This document shows, in pieces, positions 55,243 through 64,000 of a stretch of 64,000 bases of DNA. Each line of letters starts with the position of its first letter. The first letter of the stretch is position 1. Source of the stretch: JBBDWK01 sp040902885 (GTDB lineage Bacteria; Acidobacteriota; Terriglobia; Bryobacterales; Bryobacteraceae); NCBI GenBank assembly GCA_040902885.1, contig JBBDWK010000071.1:37101-101100 (forward strand), written 5' to 3'. A program made the position numbers and the translations under genes. Under the pieces are notes generated by a model. That model had not been told where the DNA came from. It saw nothing but the letters and a program-made list of their open reading frames with translations, and ran no database searches.

Positions 55243-57030
55243 TCACTCCCACTCGATGGTGGCGGGAGGCTTGTGGGTGAGGTCGTAGAGGACGGCGCAG
55301 ACACCCGCGATTTCGAGAAGCTCCGCGGCCAATCGCCGGAGGAGCGGCTCCTCCATGAGGACCGATTGGGCGGTCATGCCGTCCACCGAGTCGATAGGCC
55401 GCAGGACCACGGAATCCGGGGCGTCCGCGCTGCCCAGCGGGATGAGCACTACGGGAAACTGCCACACGTTCCGGTCGAAGCCGGCTGCATGACTCATCCG
55501 CCGCACGATCGCATCGGCGCTTCGCAGGCGTGAAAGCCGCTCGGGCGAGAGGGCGGAGGCGTGAACGCTCATCGCGTTCAGAGGCGCCCGCGCGCCAACC
55601 AGCGCCACTATGCGATTGATGCCGCGTACGCGGTTGATGGTCTCCGTGGCCCATTCGCGCAAGCGGGAATCCGGGGAGGGGAAGCGCTCCACCGCCAGGA
55701 TGGGCGCGTAGCTGCGTGAGTCGCCCTGTACTCCCACCGAACGGATTGGCACCTGGAAGCCATCCTCAACGGCAACGACGGGCTCGTTCCGTTCGGCGCA
55801 GAGGCAGCGTATGGCCAGACCGGGTCCCGGGAAGGGATGGCGGTCGAGCAGATCCGCCGGAAGATCGAGCTGCCTGCCGATCTTGCGCACCTCGTCCTTG
55901 TAGAAGGAATGGAGCGGCTCGACGATCCGCCCGGCCTGAATCAGCTCCTGCACGCCGGCAACGCGATTGTGGTGAGTTTTGATGAGGGCGGCCTTCTCCG
56001 TGCCGCCCGACTCGATGGTGTCCGGATAGATGGTGCCCTGGCCCAGAATCCAATGCCCGTCGAGCAGGTGGCGCGTCTCGATGATGCGCTCCTGCACGCG
56101 CAGGAATTGCTCGCCAATGACGATGCGCTTCCGTTCGGGATCGCCGATGCCGGCCAGCGCGCCAAGAAATTCCCGCTGGGCCGGCTCGATGGCGACCACG
56201 CCCGCGCCCAGCCTCTCGAACACTCCGCGAACGAATTCCGTCTCGCCTTCGCGCATGAGGCCGGTGTCTACGTATACGCCGCGCACCCGCTTGGGACCGA
56301 GCGCCCGGAGGCAAAGCGTGAAAGCCACCGTGGAATCGACGCCGCCGCTCACGAAGAAGAACACGTTGCGGTCCCCGGCCACCCTTCGAATTTCCTCCTC
56401 GATCGCGGGGATGCGATGCTCGGGGTCCCAGTCCTTCTCGCAGTCGCAAACGCCGAATAGGAAATTGCTCAGAATCTCCGTGCCATGAGCGGTGTGGACA
56501 ACCTCGGGGTGAAATTGGATGCCGTAGAGTTTCCGTTGAGGTTCGGCCATGGCTGCCACGGGGCAGGTATCGGTTTTGCCAAGAACGGCAAATCCCGGCG
56601 GAACGGCTATTACGGTGTCGCGATGGCTCATCCAGATGCGCTCGCGCTCCGAAAGACCTGCGAACAGCGGCGCTTCGGAGCAATTGATCTCAAGCGTTGC
56701 CATTCCGAATTCACCCTTGTCGCCGGGTTGGACCGAGCCGCCCAGAAGATGCGCCATGAGGTGCAGACCATAGCAAATGCCGAGCACGGGGCTATCGGCG
56801 CCGAAGATAGCGGGATCGACATGCGGGCTTCCGGGATCGTAGACGCTGCTCGGTCCGCCCGAAAGAATCACGCCCTTACGCCCCTTCAGCCGGTCGGCGG
56901 CCGTTTCACAGGGAAGCACTTCCGCCGAGACGCCTAGCTCGCGCACTTTGCGGGCGATCAGGTGGCAGTACTGGCCTCCACTGTCCAGAACCGTAATCTG
57001 GGGGACGAAAGCGGACGCGGATTCATTCAT
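55243..57030 (-). CDS. guaA: GMP synthase (glutamine-hydrolysing), long eukaryote-like form
   Basis: Turns XMP into GMP. The 595 residues exceed the usual bacterial 510-530. The amidotransferase domain has the catalytic Cys86 in LGICYGLHLM and His in GIQFHPEVVHT. The ATP-pyrophosphatase P-loop is SGGVDSTVAF at about 233. The synthase region has RHPFPGPGLAIRCL, and the C-terminus is the invariant PPATIEWE. The C-terminal dimerisation part appears doubled: VPIRSVGVQGDSRSYAP and, about 100 residues later, FPVVLIPLGSADAPDSVVLR. That arrangement is known from eukaryotic GMP synthetase. Start is ATG 57028-57030, without a clear ribosome site. Confidence 0.95.
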   Translation of the reverse strand: MNESASAFVPQITVLDSGGQYCHLIARKVRELGVSAEVLPCETAADRLKGRKGVILSGGPSSVYDPGSPHVDPAIFGADSPVLGICYGLHLMAHLLGGSVQPGDKGEFGMATLEINCSEAPLFAGLSERERIWMSHRDTVIAVPPGFAVLGKTDTCPVAAMAEPQRKLYGIQFHPEVVHTAHGTEILSNFLFGVCDCEKDWDPEHRIPAIEEEIRRVAGDRNVFFFVSGGVDSTVAFTLCLRALGPKRVRGVYVDTGLMREGETEFVRGVFERLGAGVVAIEPAQREFLGALAGIGDPERKRIVIGEQFLRVQERIIETRHLLDGHWILGQGTIYPDTIESGGTEKAALIKTHHNRVAGVQELIQAGRIVEPLHSFYKDEVRKIGRQLDLPADLLDRHPFPGPGLAIRCLCAERNEPVVAVEDGFQVPIRSVGVQGDSRSYAPILAVERFPSPDSRLREWATETINRVRGINRIVALVGARAPLNAMSVHASALSPERLSRLRSADAIVRRMSHAAGFDRNVWQFPVVLIPLGSADAPDSVVLRPIDSVDGMTAQSVLMEEPLLRRLAAELLEIAGVCAVLYDLTHKPPATIEWE

Positions 57031-57103
57031 AAAAGGCGATCGCCGCGCGAAGCTCGAAATTTTTCGCGATGGTTCGGAACATCACAGAGAACTGGATGGC
57101 GGC

Positions 57104-57231
57104 TGGTATAAACTGTACGTGCAAGCGTAGGGTGGGTTGCCCTTTGGCTGGCTATAAAGGGTTAAACCTCTCTTACCGCCGAGAGTGCCCGGGACGCAGG
57201 CAGGCGCCTCCGGGCACTCTTTTTATTTTCC
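57104..57231 (+). ncRNA. Candidate plus-strand small RNA ending in a strong terminator
   Basis: Between guaA and the S41 protease gene (both minus strand) the plus strand holds TATAAA (57107-57112), a hairpin CCCTTT/AAAGGG (57140-57161), and an 11-bp perfect stem AGAGTGCCCGG (57182-57192) with CCGGGCACTCT (57210-57220) followed by TTTTATTTT. The T-run is on the plus strand, so this terminator serves neither neighbouring gene and implies a plus-strand transcript of about 110 bases. No protein-like frame is present. The promoter lacks a good -35. Confidence 0.35.
57182..57231 (+). terminator. Strong plus-strand intrinsic terminator
   Basis: The 11-bp perfect GC-rich stem (57182-57192 with 57210-57220) has a 17-base loop and is followed directly by TTTTATTTT. 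It lies just past the stop of the minus-strand S41 protease, where its hairpin might also act without a T-run. Confidence 0.75.
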
Positions 57232-58812
57232 CATCCGTTGAACGATGATGCGCTTGGCCGTCTCCTGGAGCGCACGTGCCCGGGGAAGGGCGTCAATCGC
57301 CTTCTCCACCATCGGATCCGTTTCAATCTCCATCCGCCGCGCCTCATCCACGCTGAAACCGGTGATATACATTTCGCGCTTCACTTGCGCCTTGATCCAG
57401 TCGTGAACTTCGGCGTATTCGGCTTCGGTGAACTGGAAGTTCTCCTTCAGCAGAAAGGCGTGAAATTCGTTCAGAACTGTCTCGTCCGGGTCCCAATTCT
57501 TGGGCAGTTTCAAGTTGGGTCTGGTGCCGAAGTAGCGCCTGGTGAAGTTGAAGAAGGCGAACTTGCGCATCAGGTCCGTCTGGAAGCGGTTGAACTTCTC
57601 CGGCACGAACTTTTCGTCCGGAGCTATGCCGCCGCCGCCGTAGACCGTCCGTCCGCTGTCGGTCATCTTCACATCCATCGGGTTCTTCGCATCGAGATCC
57701 TTGCGGTAGTAGTAGTCGAAGAAGGACGTGTTCGTGTAGTCGCGCTGGATCAAACGTCCGCTAGGCGTGTAATAACGGGCGGTGGTCAGTGCGAGGCCGG
57801 TATTCTCCGCCAGAGGATAGACAGTCTGCACCAGACCCTTGCCGAACGTATTCTCGCCCAGAATCAGGCCCCGGTCGTGATCCTGCAAAGCGCCCGCGAC
57901 AATTTCGGCCGCCGAAGCCGAGTACCGGTTCACCAGAACCACGATGGGATAGTCGTGGCCTTTGTTGCCGTTGCGGGCCACGTACGGCTTCTCCGCCGAC
58001 GCTCTCCCGCGGTGGGAGACGATGTTCTGGCCCTTGTGCAAAAAGCGGTCGGCCACCGCGACGCCCTCGTTGAGCAAACCGCCGGGATTGAGACGCAGAT
58101 CGAGGATCAATCCTTTGACATTGTTCTCGCCCAGCCGGCTCAAATTCTCATCCACTTCGCGGGATGTCGTCTCATTGAACGATTCAATGTCCAGATAGGC
58201 GATTCCGGGGCGAAGCCAGAAGGCATCCTGAACGCTCTTGCGGGAAATCTCGTCGCGGATCACGTTGAAAACCAGCGGCTTCTCGCTGCCTTCCCGCCGG
58301 ATTTTGATCTGAACCTGGGTTCCGCGCGGGCCTTTCAGCAAATCGGCGACTTCCGTGGTGTTCAGGTTGTCGGTCGGTTTGTCGTTCACTTCCACGATCA
58401 CGTCGCCCGGCCGGATTCCAGCCTTATATGCAGGCATGCCCGTGAACGGGGCGATCACGATGGTCTTGCCGTTGCGGGGAGCCACGGTCATTCCAACCCC
58501 GTAGTAGTGCCCTTTCTGGTCTTCCCTCAAAACCTGAAAATCCCGTGGATCGAAGAAATTGGAATGGGGATCAAGCGTCCGGAGCATGCCCGGGATGGCG
58601 CCCTTATACACGGATTTATCCGGATCGACCGGGTCCGCGAAATTTTCCTCCACCAGGCTGTAAACCTTGGTAAATGTCTTGATACTGTTGTCGATATCGT
58701 CTTTGCTCGCCGCGGAGGCCACTTCGACGCGTGGCCCGTAAATCCCTCCGAGCATGGAGCAGATTGCAACTACTAACGGTACAAAAAGAAAAGAACGCCG
58801 CTTATGGGCCAT
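57223..58812 (-). CDS. S41 family C-terminal processing protease
   Basis: Exported serine protease of the CtpA type, 529 residues. A membrane anchor or signal (about 8-24) is followed by an N-terminal helical domain (FTKVYSLVEENFADPVDPDK), a PDZ domain (about 95-180; GVGMTVAPRNGKTIVIAPF) and the protease core. The catalytic dyad is S300 in NRYSASAAEIVAGAL and K325 in ENTFGKGLVQT, with the usual 25-residue gap. The C-terminal region (about 400-529) is an extra helical part. GGAAGG precedes the ATG at 58810-58812. It probably trims periplasmic proteins; no substrate is indicated. Confidence 0.95.
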   Translation of the reverse strand: MAHKRRSFLFVPLVVAICSMLGGIYGPRVEVASAASKDDIDNSIKTFTKVYSLVEENFADPVDPDKSVYKGAIPGMLRTLDPHSNFFDPRDFQVLREDQKGHYYGVGMTVAPRNGKTIVIAPFTGMPAYKAGIRPGDVIVEVNDKPTDNLNTTEVADLLKGPRGTQVQIKIRREGSEKPLVFNVIRDEISRKSVQDAFWLRPGIAYLDIESFNETTSREVDENLSRLGENNVKGLILDLRLNPGGLLNEGVAVADRFLHKGQNIVSHRGRASAEKPYVARNGNKGHDYPIVVLVNRYSASAAEIVAGALQDHDRGLILGENTFGKGLVQTVYPLAENTGLALTTARYYTPSGRLIQRDYTNTSFFDYYYRKDLDAKNPMDVKMTDSGRTVYGGGGIAPDEKFVPEKFNRFQTDLMRKFAFFNFTRRYFGTRPNLKLPKNWDPDETVLNEFHAFLLKENFQFTEAEYAEVHDWIKAQVKREMYITGFSVDEARRMEIETDPMVEKAIDALPRARALQETAKRIIVQRMGK

Positions 58813-58871
58813 CCAGAGAATCCTTCCTTCTATTCAGTATAAACTCTAAACCGGCAATCATCGCCCGGACC

Positions 58872-61607
58872 TTAATTCAGGTAAACCATTTCGTTAGAGG
58901 ACAGCAGCACGCGGCAGAAGCTCTGCCAGGCGAAAATCCGCTGGTCCGCCTGCCCTCCGGCCAGTTTCGCCACGAACGCCAGACCGTCCGCGATCTCCTC
59001 CGCTTCGGGATGGCGCGAATAAATTGTCAGGTATGCGCGCTCGATACGGGCGCCGTCGCTCACCGTGTCATCCTCCAGCAGGCGGGCCGCAATGCCCCGG
59101 GCACGCTCGGCGGCGAAGCGGCTGTTCATCATAAACAGCGCCTGCGGAGCGATATTAGTGCTCGCGCGCGCCTCCAGCGCGGACGTGGCATCCCCGAAAT
59201 CGAAAAGATTCAGCAGCAACGGCATGCTGCCTCGCCGCAGCGGCAGGTAGACGGTCCGTCTTCGGTTCTCTTCCGGATTCACCACCGGCCGCTTTTTCTT
59301 CGGGTCCTGGCTGGCGAGCAGGTTGCCGCCCATGGTGAGATCCAACGAGCCGTCCAGGAAGAGGAAGCTGTCGCGGATCTCCTCAATGGTCATGCGCCGG
59401 CGGTTGAACCGGGACCAGAGACGGTTCGCGGGATCGGCCTCTCGCGCTTCCGGCGCCGCATGAGTGCTCATCTGGTAGGCGCTCGAAAGCATCAGCGCCC
59501 GGTGCATGGCTTTAATCGACCAGTTCCGCTCCACGAAGCTTCGCGCCAGGTAGTCGAGAAGCTCGGGATGCGTCGGACGCTCGCCCATAATTCCCCAGTT
59601 ATTGGGAGTGCGGACCAGCCCCTCCCCGAAGTGCCATTGCCAGATCCGGTTGACCATCACCCGCGAGGTGAGCGGATTGTCCGGATTCGCGATCCAGCGC
59701 GCCAGCTCCAGCCGCCCGCTGCCCTGCTCAATCGGGTTCTGCACTTCGCCTGCCAGGACCAGCGGAAACCGTTTTGGCGCAGGCTGGCCGGGGTTGTGAT
59801 GGTCGCCTCTAAGAAAAACCTTCTGGTCAACCATGTCGCCCTCGGTAACGGCCGAAGCCATGGGCGGTTCGGGAGGAACTGCGTCCTCCAATTCTTTGAG
59901 CCGGGCGCGCGCTTCGGTCAGCCGTGAGATTGCGCCTTCATCGAAGGCGAACGGACCGCCTTCGAACGAAGCTTCGGCGAAGAAGGGATCCTTGTCCGCG
60001 TCGAACTTGGGCTTTGCACGAGGTTCGATCTCCTTCTCAACGTCGCCCGCGGCGGCCTTGCGCCAGTTGGCGAGTTGGGTGGTCCACTCTTTGACGCGGT
60101 CGCGATAGCGGTTCGCGTACTCGCAGGCGATGTATTCGATCGTAGACTCCGTAGCCGAGCGAAAGCGTTCCAGGTGCGGCTTCGCACTATCGGCCGGCGT
60201 GAGGTGCGTCACCCATTTCCGCAGCACAGCCTGGTCAAGCCCGGCGGGAATTTGTCCGCCGTGGAGGGTCTTCCATGCGGCAACCAAATATTCCGTTGTC
60301 TTGGCATGCAGAGGCTCCTGGAAACGCGTGGCTTCCTCCGCAACCGCCTTCTCGACTTCGAGTTGCTCCAGCCGGAACTTCTTTCGTGCCGCGAGGAATC
60401 GATGGTATTCTTCCTTCGGCTGGAGCGGAGCGTAATAGATGTGGGAAACAGAGCCGGGACGGCCCAGATCGACGAAGTTTTTGGTGCTGGCAAAGATACC
60501 CGCGAGCGAGTAATAGTCGCGGGTCAGGATGGGGTCGAATTTGTGGTCGTGACAGCGGGCGCAGGCGACGCTCAGGCCCAGAAAGGCCTTCGAAGTGACG
60601 TCGATCTGCTCGTCCACCACGTCGTAGATCATCTTCACGCGGTCCTGCTGGGCGAGAGGTTTCGGGCCAAGCGCCAGAAAGCCGGTGGCGATGATCGCAT
60701 CGGCGTCCACCTTGTCCGGCTTCTCGGGAGGCAGCAGGTCCCCGGCGAGTTGCTCCACGATAAAGCGGTCGTACGGAAGATCGCGGTTGAAGGCCGAGAT
60801 CGCGTAATCGCGATAGCGCCAGGCGTGCGGGTAGACGTGATCTTCGTCCATCCCGGTGGAGTCGGCGTAACGCGCTACGTCCAGCCAATGCCGGCCCCAG
60901 CGCTCGCCGTATCGCGGAGAAGCGAGCAGCCGGTCCACCACGCGCGCGAACGCGTCCGGCGAACGGTCGGCCAGAAATTCTTCAATCTCGTTCGATGTGG
61001 GCGGAAGTCCCGTGAGATCGTAGGTCGCGCGCCGGAGCAGCGTCAGCTTCGGGACCGGCCCGGCGGGCTTCAAGCCTTTCGCTTCGAGCTTCGCCAGGAT
61101 GAAACGGTCGATCGGGCTCTTCACCCACGCCGTGTTCCTCACTTGGGGCGGGTGTACGTCCCGCACGGGCTGAAACGCCCAGTGCTCTTTTTGCTCTTTC
61201 GGAAATCCTTTGAAATCATTCTCCGGAAGCAGGACGGTGGCAGTCCCGGCTTCCGGCCAGGGCGCACGGCGCATCATCCACTCGCGCAGATCCGTGATCT
61301 GCTGCTCCGGCAGCTTGCCGGACGGCGGCATCTTCACCTTGTCCTGGTAGCCGATCGCCTTCAGCAGCCGGCTGGATTCCGGGGCGTTCTCATCCAGCAC
61401 AGGACCGGCGTCGCCGCCCTTGCGGAACCCGGCGGCGGTCGAGAGGTCGAGCCCCGCCATCTTCGTCTTTGCGCCGTGGCAGCTTTGGCACTGGGTGGCG
61501 AGCACGGGCCGGATTCTGGTTTCGAAGAACTCGGCGTCGCTGGCCGCGTGAAGCGGCAGCGCAAGGCCCGCGAGCAGCGGGGACAGGTACAGCAGCCGGG
61601 CTTTCAT
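58872..61607 (-). CDS. PSD1 protein: cytochrome c, DUF1549 and DUF1553 domains
   Basis: Exported 911-residue protein of the type common in Planctomycetes and Acidobacteria. A signal peptide (about 1-22) precedes a haem-c domain with CQSCH at 40-44 and a Met ligand in KVKMPPSGKL. DUF1549 (about 155-365; SPIDRFILAKLEAKGLKPA, RHWLDVARYADSTGMDED) and DUF1553 (about 630-880; LELARWIANPDNPLTSRVMVNR) follow. It starts 12 bases after the DUF1501 stop. The pair is thought to act on sulfated or complex polysaccharides, but no activity is proven. Confidence 0.92.
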   Translation of the reverse strand: MKARLLYLSPLLAGLALPLHAASDAEFFETRIRPVLATQCQSCHGAKTKMAGLDLSTAAGFRKGGDAGPVLDENAPESSRLLKAIGYQDKVKMPPSGKLPEQQITDLREWMMRRAPWPEAGTATVLLPENDFKGFPKEQKEHWAFQPVRDVHPPQVRNTAWVKSPIDRFILAKLEAKGLKPAGPVPKLTLLRRATYDLTGLPPTSNEIEEFLADRSPDAFARVVDRLLASPRYGERWGRHWLDVARYADSTGMDEDHVYPHAWRYRDYAISAFNRDLPYDRFIVEQLAGDLLPPEKPDKVDADAIIATGFLALGPKPLAQQDRVKMIYDVVDEQIDVTSKAFLGLSVACARCHDHKFDPILTRDYYSLAGIFASTKNFVDLGRPGSVSHIYYAPLQPKEEYHRFLAARKKFRLEQLEVEKAVAEEATRFQEPLHAKTTEYLVAAWKTLHGGQIPAGLDQAVLRKWVTHLTPADSAKPHLERFRSATESTIEYIACEYANRYRDRVKEWTTQLANWRKAAAGDVEKEIEPRAKPKFDADKDPFFAEASFEGGPFAFDEGAISRLTEARARLKELEDAVPPEPPMASAVTEGDMVDQKVFLRGDHHNPGQPAPKRFPLVLAGEVQNPIEQGSGRLELARWIANPDNPLTSRVMVNRIWQWHFGEGLVRTPNNWGIMGERPTHPELLDYLARSFVERNWSIKAMHRALMLSSAYQMSTHAAPEAREADPANRLWSRFNRRRMTIEEIRDSFLFLDGSLDLTMGGNLLASQDPKKKRPVVNPEENRRRTVYLPLRRGSMPLLLNLFDFGDATSALEARASTNIAPQALFMMNSRFAAERARGIAARLLEDDTVSDGARIERAYLTIYSRHPEAEEIADGLAFVAKLAGGQADQRIFAWQSFCRVLLSSNEMVYLN

Positions 61608-61619
61608 GTCAGGCCCATG

Positions 61620-62291
61620 TCAGGCAATGATCTTGTGCGCGACCTGGCCCGCGACATCGGTGAGGCGGAAGTTGCGGCCGCCATGGGGATGGGTCAGTTT
61701 CTCGTGGTCCAGGCCCATCAGGTGCAGAACGGTCGCGTGGAGATCGTGGAGGTGCATCCGATCCTCCACGGCATGGTAGCCAAACTCGTCGGTGGCGCCG
61801 TAAATGAAGCCCGGTTTCACGCCCGCGCCGGCCATCCACATGGTGTACCCGTAGGGGTTGTGATCCCGTCCGTCGGCGCCTTGCGCCCAGGGCGTGCGGC
61901 CGAACTCGCCGCCCCAGATCACCAGGGTGTCGCGCAGCAGCCCGCGGGACTTCAGATCCTTCAGCAGTCCGGCGATGGGTTTGTCCACTTCGCGCGCGTT
62001 GCTATTATGCAGGCGGACCAGCTCGCTGTGCTGATCCCATTTGTAGCTGTGCCAGCATTGCACCATGCGCACGCCGCGTTCGGAGAGACGGCGGGCCAGC
62101 AGGCACTGCCAGCCGAAGTCGTGCGTCTCGGCCTGGTCGAGGCCGTAGAGCTTCTTCGTGGCTTCGGATTCTTTGTCCACGTCGAAGGCCTCCGGCGCTT
62201 CGGCCTGCATGCGGAACGCCAGCTCGAAGGCTCCTATGCGCGCTTCCAGCTCCGGATCGTTCTCGTTGCGTTCGGCATGCCGGCGATTCAA
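61620..62291 (-). pseudogene. DUF1501 protein, C-terminal half only
   Basis: The frame gives 223 residues; full members have about 450-500. What is present is the C-terminal part: [70 protein letters not shown]. The first codon of the homology is the TTG at 62289-62291, and a TAG lies directly before it. So the N-terminal half with the TAT signal is gone, and in its place begins the opposite-strand receptor fragment. The downstream PSD1 gene is intact. Confidence 0.85.
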
Positions 62292-63795
62292 CTATACCGA
62301 GCTGTATTCGTTCTACTTCCAGGACGATTGGAAGGTTGCTTCGCGGCTCACGCTGAATCTCGGCGTGAGGTATGAATACGCGACGCCATGGCGCGAGAAG
62401 CTCAACCGGTTTACTATCGTCGATTTCGACGATCCGCGCGGACGTCTTCTGCTGGCCGGCACGTCCCAGGCGTTCGTTCCCGGGCAGGGCATTGTAGACG
62501 CTGGCAGAGCTATCAGCGAGACCATCGTCGATCCGGACCGCAACAATTGGGCGCCGCGGGTGGGGCTCGCGTACCGGCCAACGGGCAGGACGGTCGTTCG
62601 AGCGGGATTCGGAATGTTTTACGACATCCAGGAAGGGAACGAAGCGCAGTTTCTTCGCAACAACGCCCCGTTCTTCTTCGTGCAGAACTACAACTCGGAC
62701 CCCCTGATTCCCGCGCTGCACCTCGATACATTATTTCCGTCGCGAGTGAACCTTCCGTCGGGAACCATCCAGCCGTTCACTATATCCACAGCGCGCACTC
62801 CGTACGTGCTGCAGTGGAACTTCAATGTCGAACGGGAAATCGCGCGGAACCTGCTTTGGGAAGTGGGATACGTGGGCTCGAAGGGCACTCACTTGCTCCG
62901 CCGGACGAATTTCCAGCAATGGGAGGGCATTCTCGTCCAGGATCCGGCGAATCCAACGCCGCTCAGCCAGCGCGTGAGGTTCCCGAATTTCAGCCCGACC
63001 GTTATTATCGGCACCGAGAATGGCGGCTCGTCTACGTTCCACGGTTTGATCACGAAGCTGGAACGGCGCTTTTCCTCAGGGCTTTCGTTCCTGGCCTCCT
63101 ACACTTACTCGAAAGCGATCGACGATGCCCACAGCTCTTCGAACTTCACCGGAACGCCCTCGAATGCGCAGTGCCGCTGCGATCTGCGCGGTAACAAGGG
63201 GCCGTCCGCATTCGACATTACCCATCGCTTCATCGTGAGCTTCGGTTACGAGCTTCCATTCGGCGCCGGGAAGCCCTGGATGAACACGCCGGGCGCGGCA
63301 AACAAAGTATTCGGTGGATGGCAGATTAACGGCATCGCATCGAGCCAGAGCGGGCCTCCGTTTCAGATCAACACGCAGGGCGACAACGCGAACATCGGGA
63401 CCGGCGCCGGGAGCGGGAACAATCAGCGCCCGAACCTCATAGGCGATCAGTATGGCGGTATCGATCGCGGCGCGGACATCCGAGGGAGAGGCGTCGATCC
63501 GGGCACCTACTATTTCAACCGACCCGCGTACACGATGCCGGAGCTGTTCAGGCTGGGCAATCTCGGCAAGAACACGCTGCGCGGTCCCGGCGCGACTTCG
63601 TGGGATCTCTCGCTGTTCAAGAACACCGCGATCACGGAGCGTATCGGGACCCAATTCCGCGCGGAGTTTTTCAACGCGTTCAACCAGACCGCGTTCGGGA
63701 TACCGGGAACGCTGGTCGGCACTCCGACCTTCGGTGTGATCACGGGCGCTTCCGGCGGCCGTGTAATCCAGTTCGGCTTGAAGGTGCTGTTCTGA
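62287..63795 (+). pseudogene. Oar-like TonB-dependent receptor (receptor 5), C-terminal half only
   Basis: Receptor homology starts at [16 protein letters not shown] (62287 on) in the middle of a barrel and runs to a complete end (VIQFGLKVLF). No signal peptide, regulatory-like domain or plug is present. The frame is open further left, to 62158, but that stretch is the reverse complement of the DUF1501 gene. About 500 residues remain of an expected 1050-1150. Without the plug and signal it cannot be an exported receptor, so it is a remnant or an assembly join. Confidence 0.85.
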
Positions 63796-63870
63796 GATTC
63801 GCTATTCAGTTCGCAACGCACTCATAGGGTCCACGGAAGCCGCACGTCGGCTTGGCAAGCTCGGCAACGC
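63796..63870 (-). pseudogene. C-terminal tail of an FtsX/MacB-type ABC permease
   Basis: The minus strand reads LPSRRAASVDPMSALRTE followed by a TAG at about 63805-63807. This is the signature end of acidobacterial FtsX/MacB-like permeases (pattern xPARRAASVDPMxALRxE). Only about 20-25 residues are readable before the sequence becomes short repeats. The rest of the gene lies outside the window, if it exists, or was cut by the element at the right edge. Confidence 0.6.
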
Positions 63871-63959
63871 CACATCGGCAACGCCACCTGTTCTACTTCT
63901 CCTGTTCGTAGTTCGTAGTTTCCTGTTCGTAGTTTCCTGTCGTAGTTTCCTGTTGCGCG
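63870..63959. repeat. Short tandem repeats
   Basis: CGGCAACGCCAC occurs twice in a row (about 63862-63887). After it, units of CCTGTTCGTAGTTT follow at 63901 (interrupted), 63922-63935, 63936-63948 (one T missing) and partially at 63949. The series lies directly between the permease tail and the insertion-sequence-like end. Confidence 0.7.
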
Positions 63960-64000
63960 TTTTTGATAATGTCCCCTTGAGCGTTCATTAGAAATGTCCC
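63951..64000. mobile_element. Possible end of an insertion sequence
   Basis: The last 50 bases contain GATAATGTCCC and, about 24 bases on, GAAATGTCCC, a repeated AATGTCCC motif of the kind found at the ends of IS21- and IS481-type elements. The window stops before any transposase frame, so this is a resemblance only. Confidence 0.35.

Noticed and set aside
57035..57044. Palindrome GGCGATCGCC just before guaA, similar to the cyanobacterial HIP1 repeat
   Set aside because: Single occurrence noticed here; in high-GC DNA this is expected by chance and no family of copies was seen.

Overview
The window looks like a chromosomal segment of an acidobacterium of the Solibacterales/Bryobacterales type. 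This rests on the high GC content and on the protein families present: repeated very long Oar-like TonB-dependent receptors with an N-terminal carboxypeptidase-regulatory-like domain, a cytochrome-c/DUF1549/DUF1553 (PSD1) protein next to a DUF1501 protein, twin-arginine (TAT) signals on otherwise cytosolic enzyme families, arylsulfatase, PQQ-type beta-propeller, and the C-terminal tail of an FtsX/MacB-type permease. I saw no rRNA, tRNA or CRISPR array. Taxonomy is inferred from gene content, not from a marker search.

Layout. 1-3202: RND efflux operon on the minus strand (permease cut by the window edge, plus adaptor). 3345-4775: exported amidohydrolase. 4846-9624: plus-strand block with a SoxCD/SorAB-like sulfite dehydrogenase pair, a TAT-exported SelA-like PLP enzyme with an extra C-terminal domain, and a TAT-exported DegT-type PLP enzyme; a small broken TAT-protein remnant follows on the minus strand. 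10022-15099: receptor 1 with a kelch/beta-propeller partner. 15114-18714: sulfatase divergent from a TAT-exported HAD dehalogenase and a PQQ-like propeller. 18758-23570: receptor 2 and a polytopic membrane protein. 23946-26759: PerR-KatG peroxide defence unit. 26892-33186: exported class V PLP enzyme, CocE/NonD hydrolase, CopD-like membrane protein, and a double alpha/beta hydrolase whose second half has lost its serine. 33301-36546: receptor 3. 36578-43674: tightly packed treZ - GH57-like (DUF3536) - treY operon for making trehalose from alpha-glucans. 43887-44606: glycine-zipper lipoprotein. 44896-51806: core genes dnaE, ilvD and a YmdB-like phosphodiesterase, with small unknown genes between. 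51942-55217: receptor 4. 55243-58812: guaA (long, eukaryote-like form) and an S41 protease, separated by a possible plus-strand small RNA ending in a strong terminator. 58872-62291: PSD1 protein and the C-terminal half of a DUF1501 protein. 62287-63795: C-terminal half of a fifth receptor. 63796-64000: permease tail, short tandem repeats and a sequence resembling the end of an insertion sequence.

How it fits together. Much of the window encodes envelope functions: large outer-membrane receptors, each near an exported enzyme or propeller, fit uptake and processing of complex organic matter in soil. The trehalose operon and PerR-KatG fit desiccation and oxidative stress. Housekeeping genes (dnaE, ilvD, guaA) show that this is the main chromosome. 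The clearest structural anomaly is at about 62,286-62,292, where two convergent genes, a DUF1501 gene and a TonB receptor, each lack their 5' half and abut within a few bases: a rearrangement breakpoint or an assembly join.
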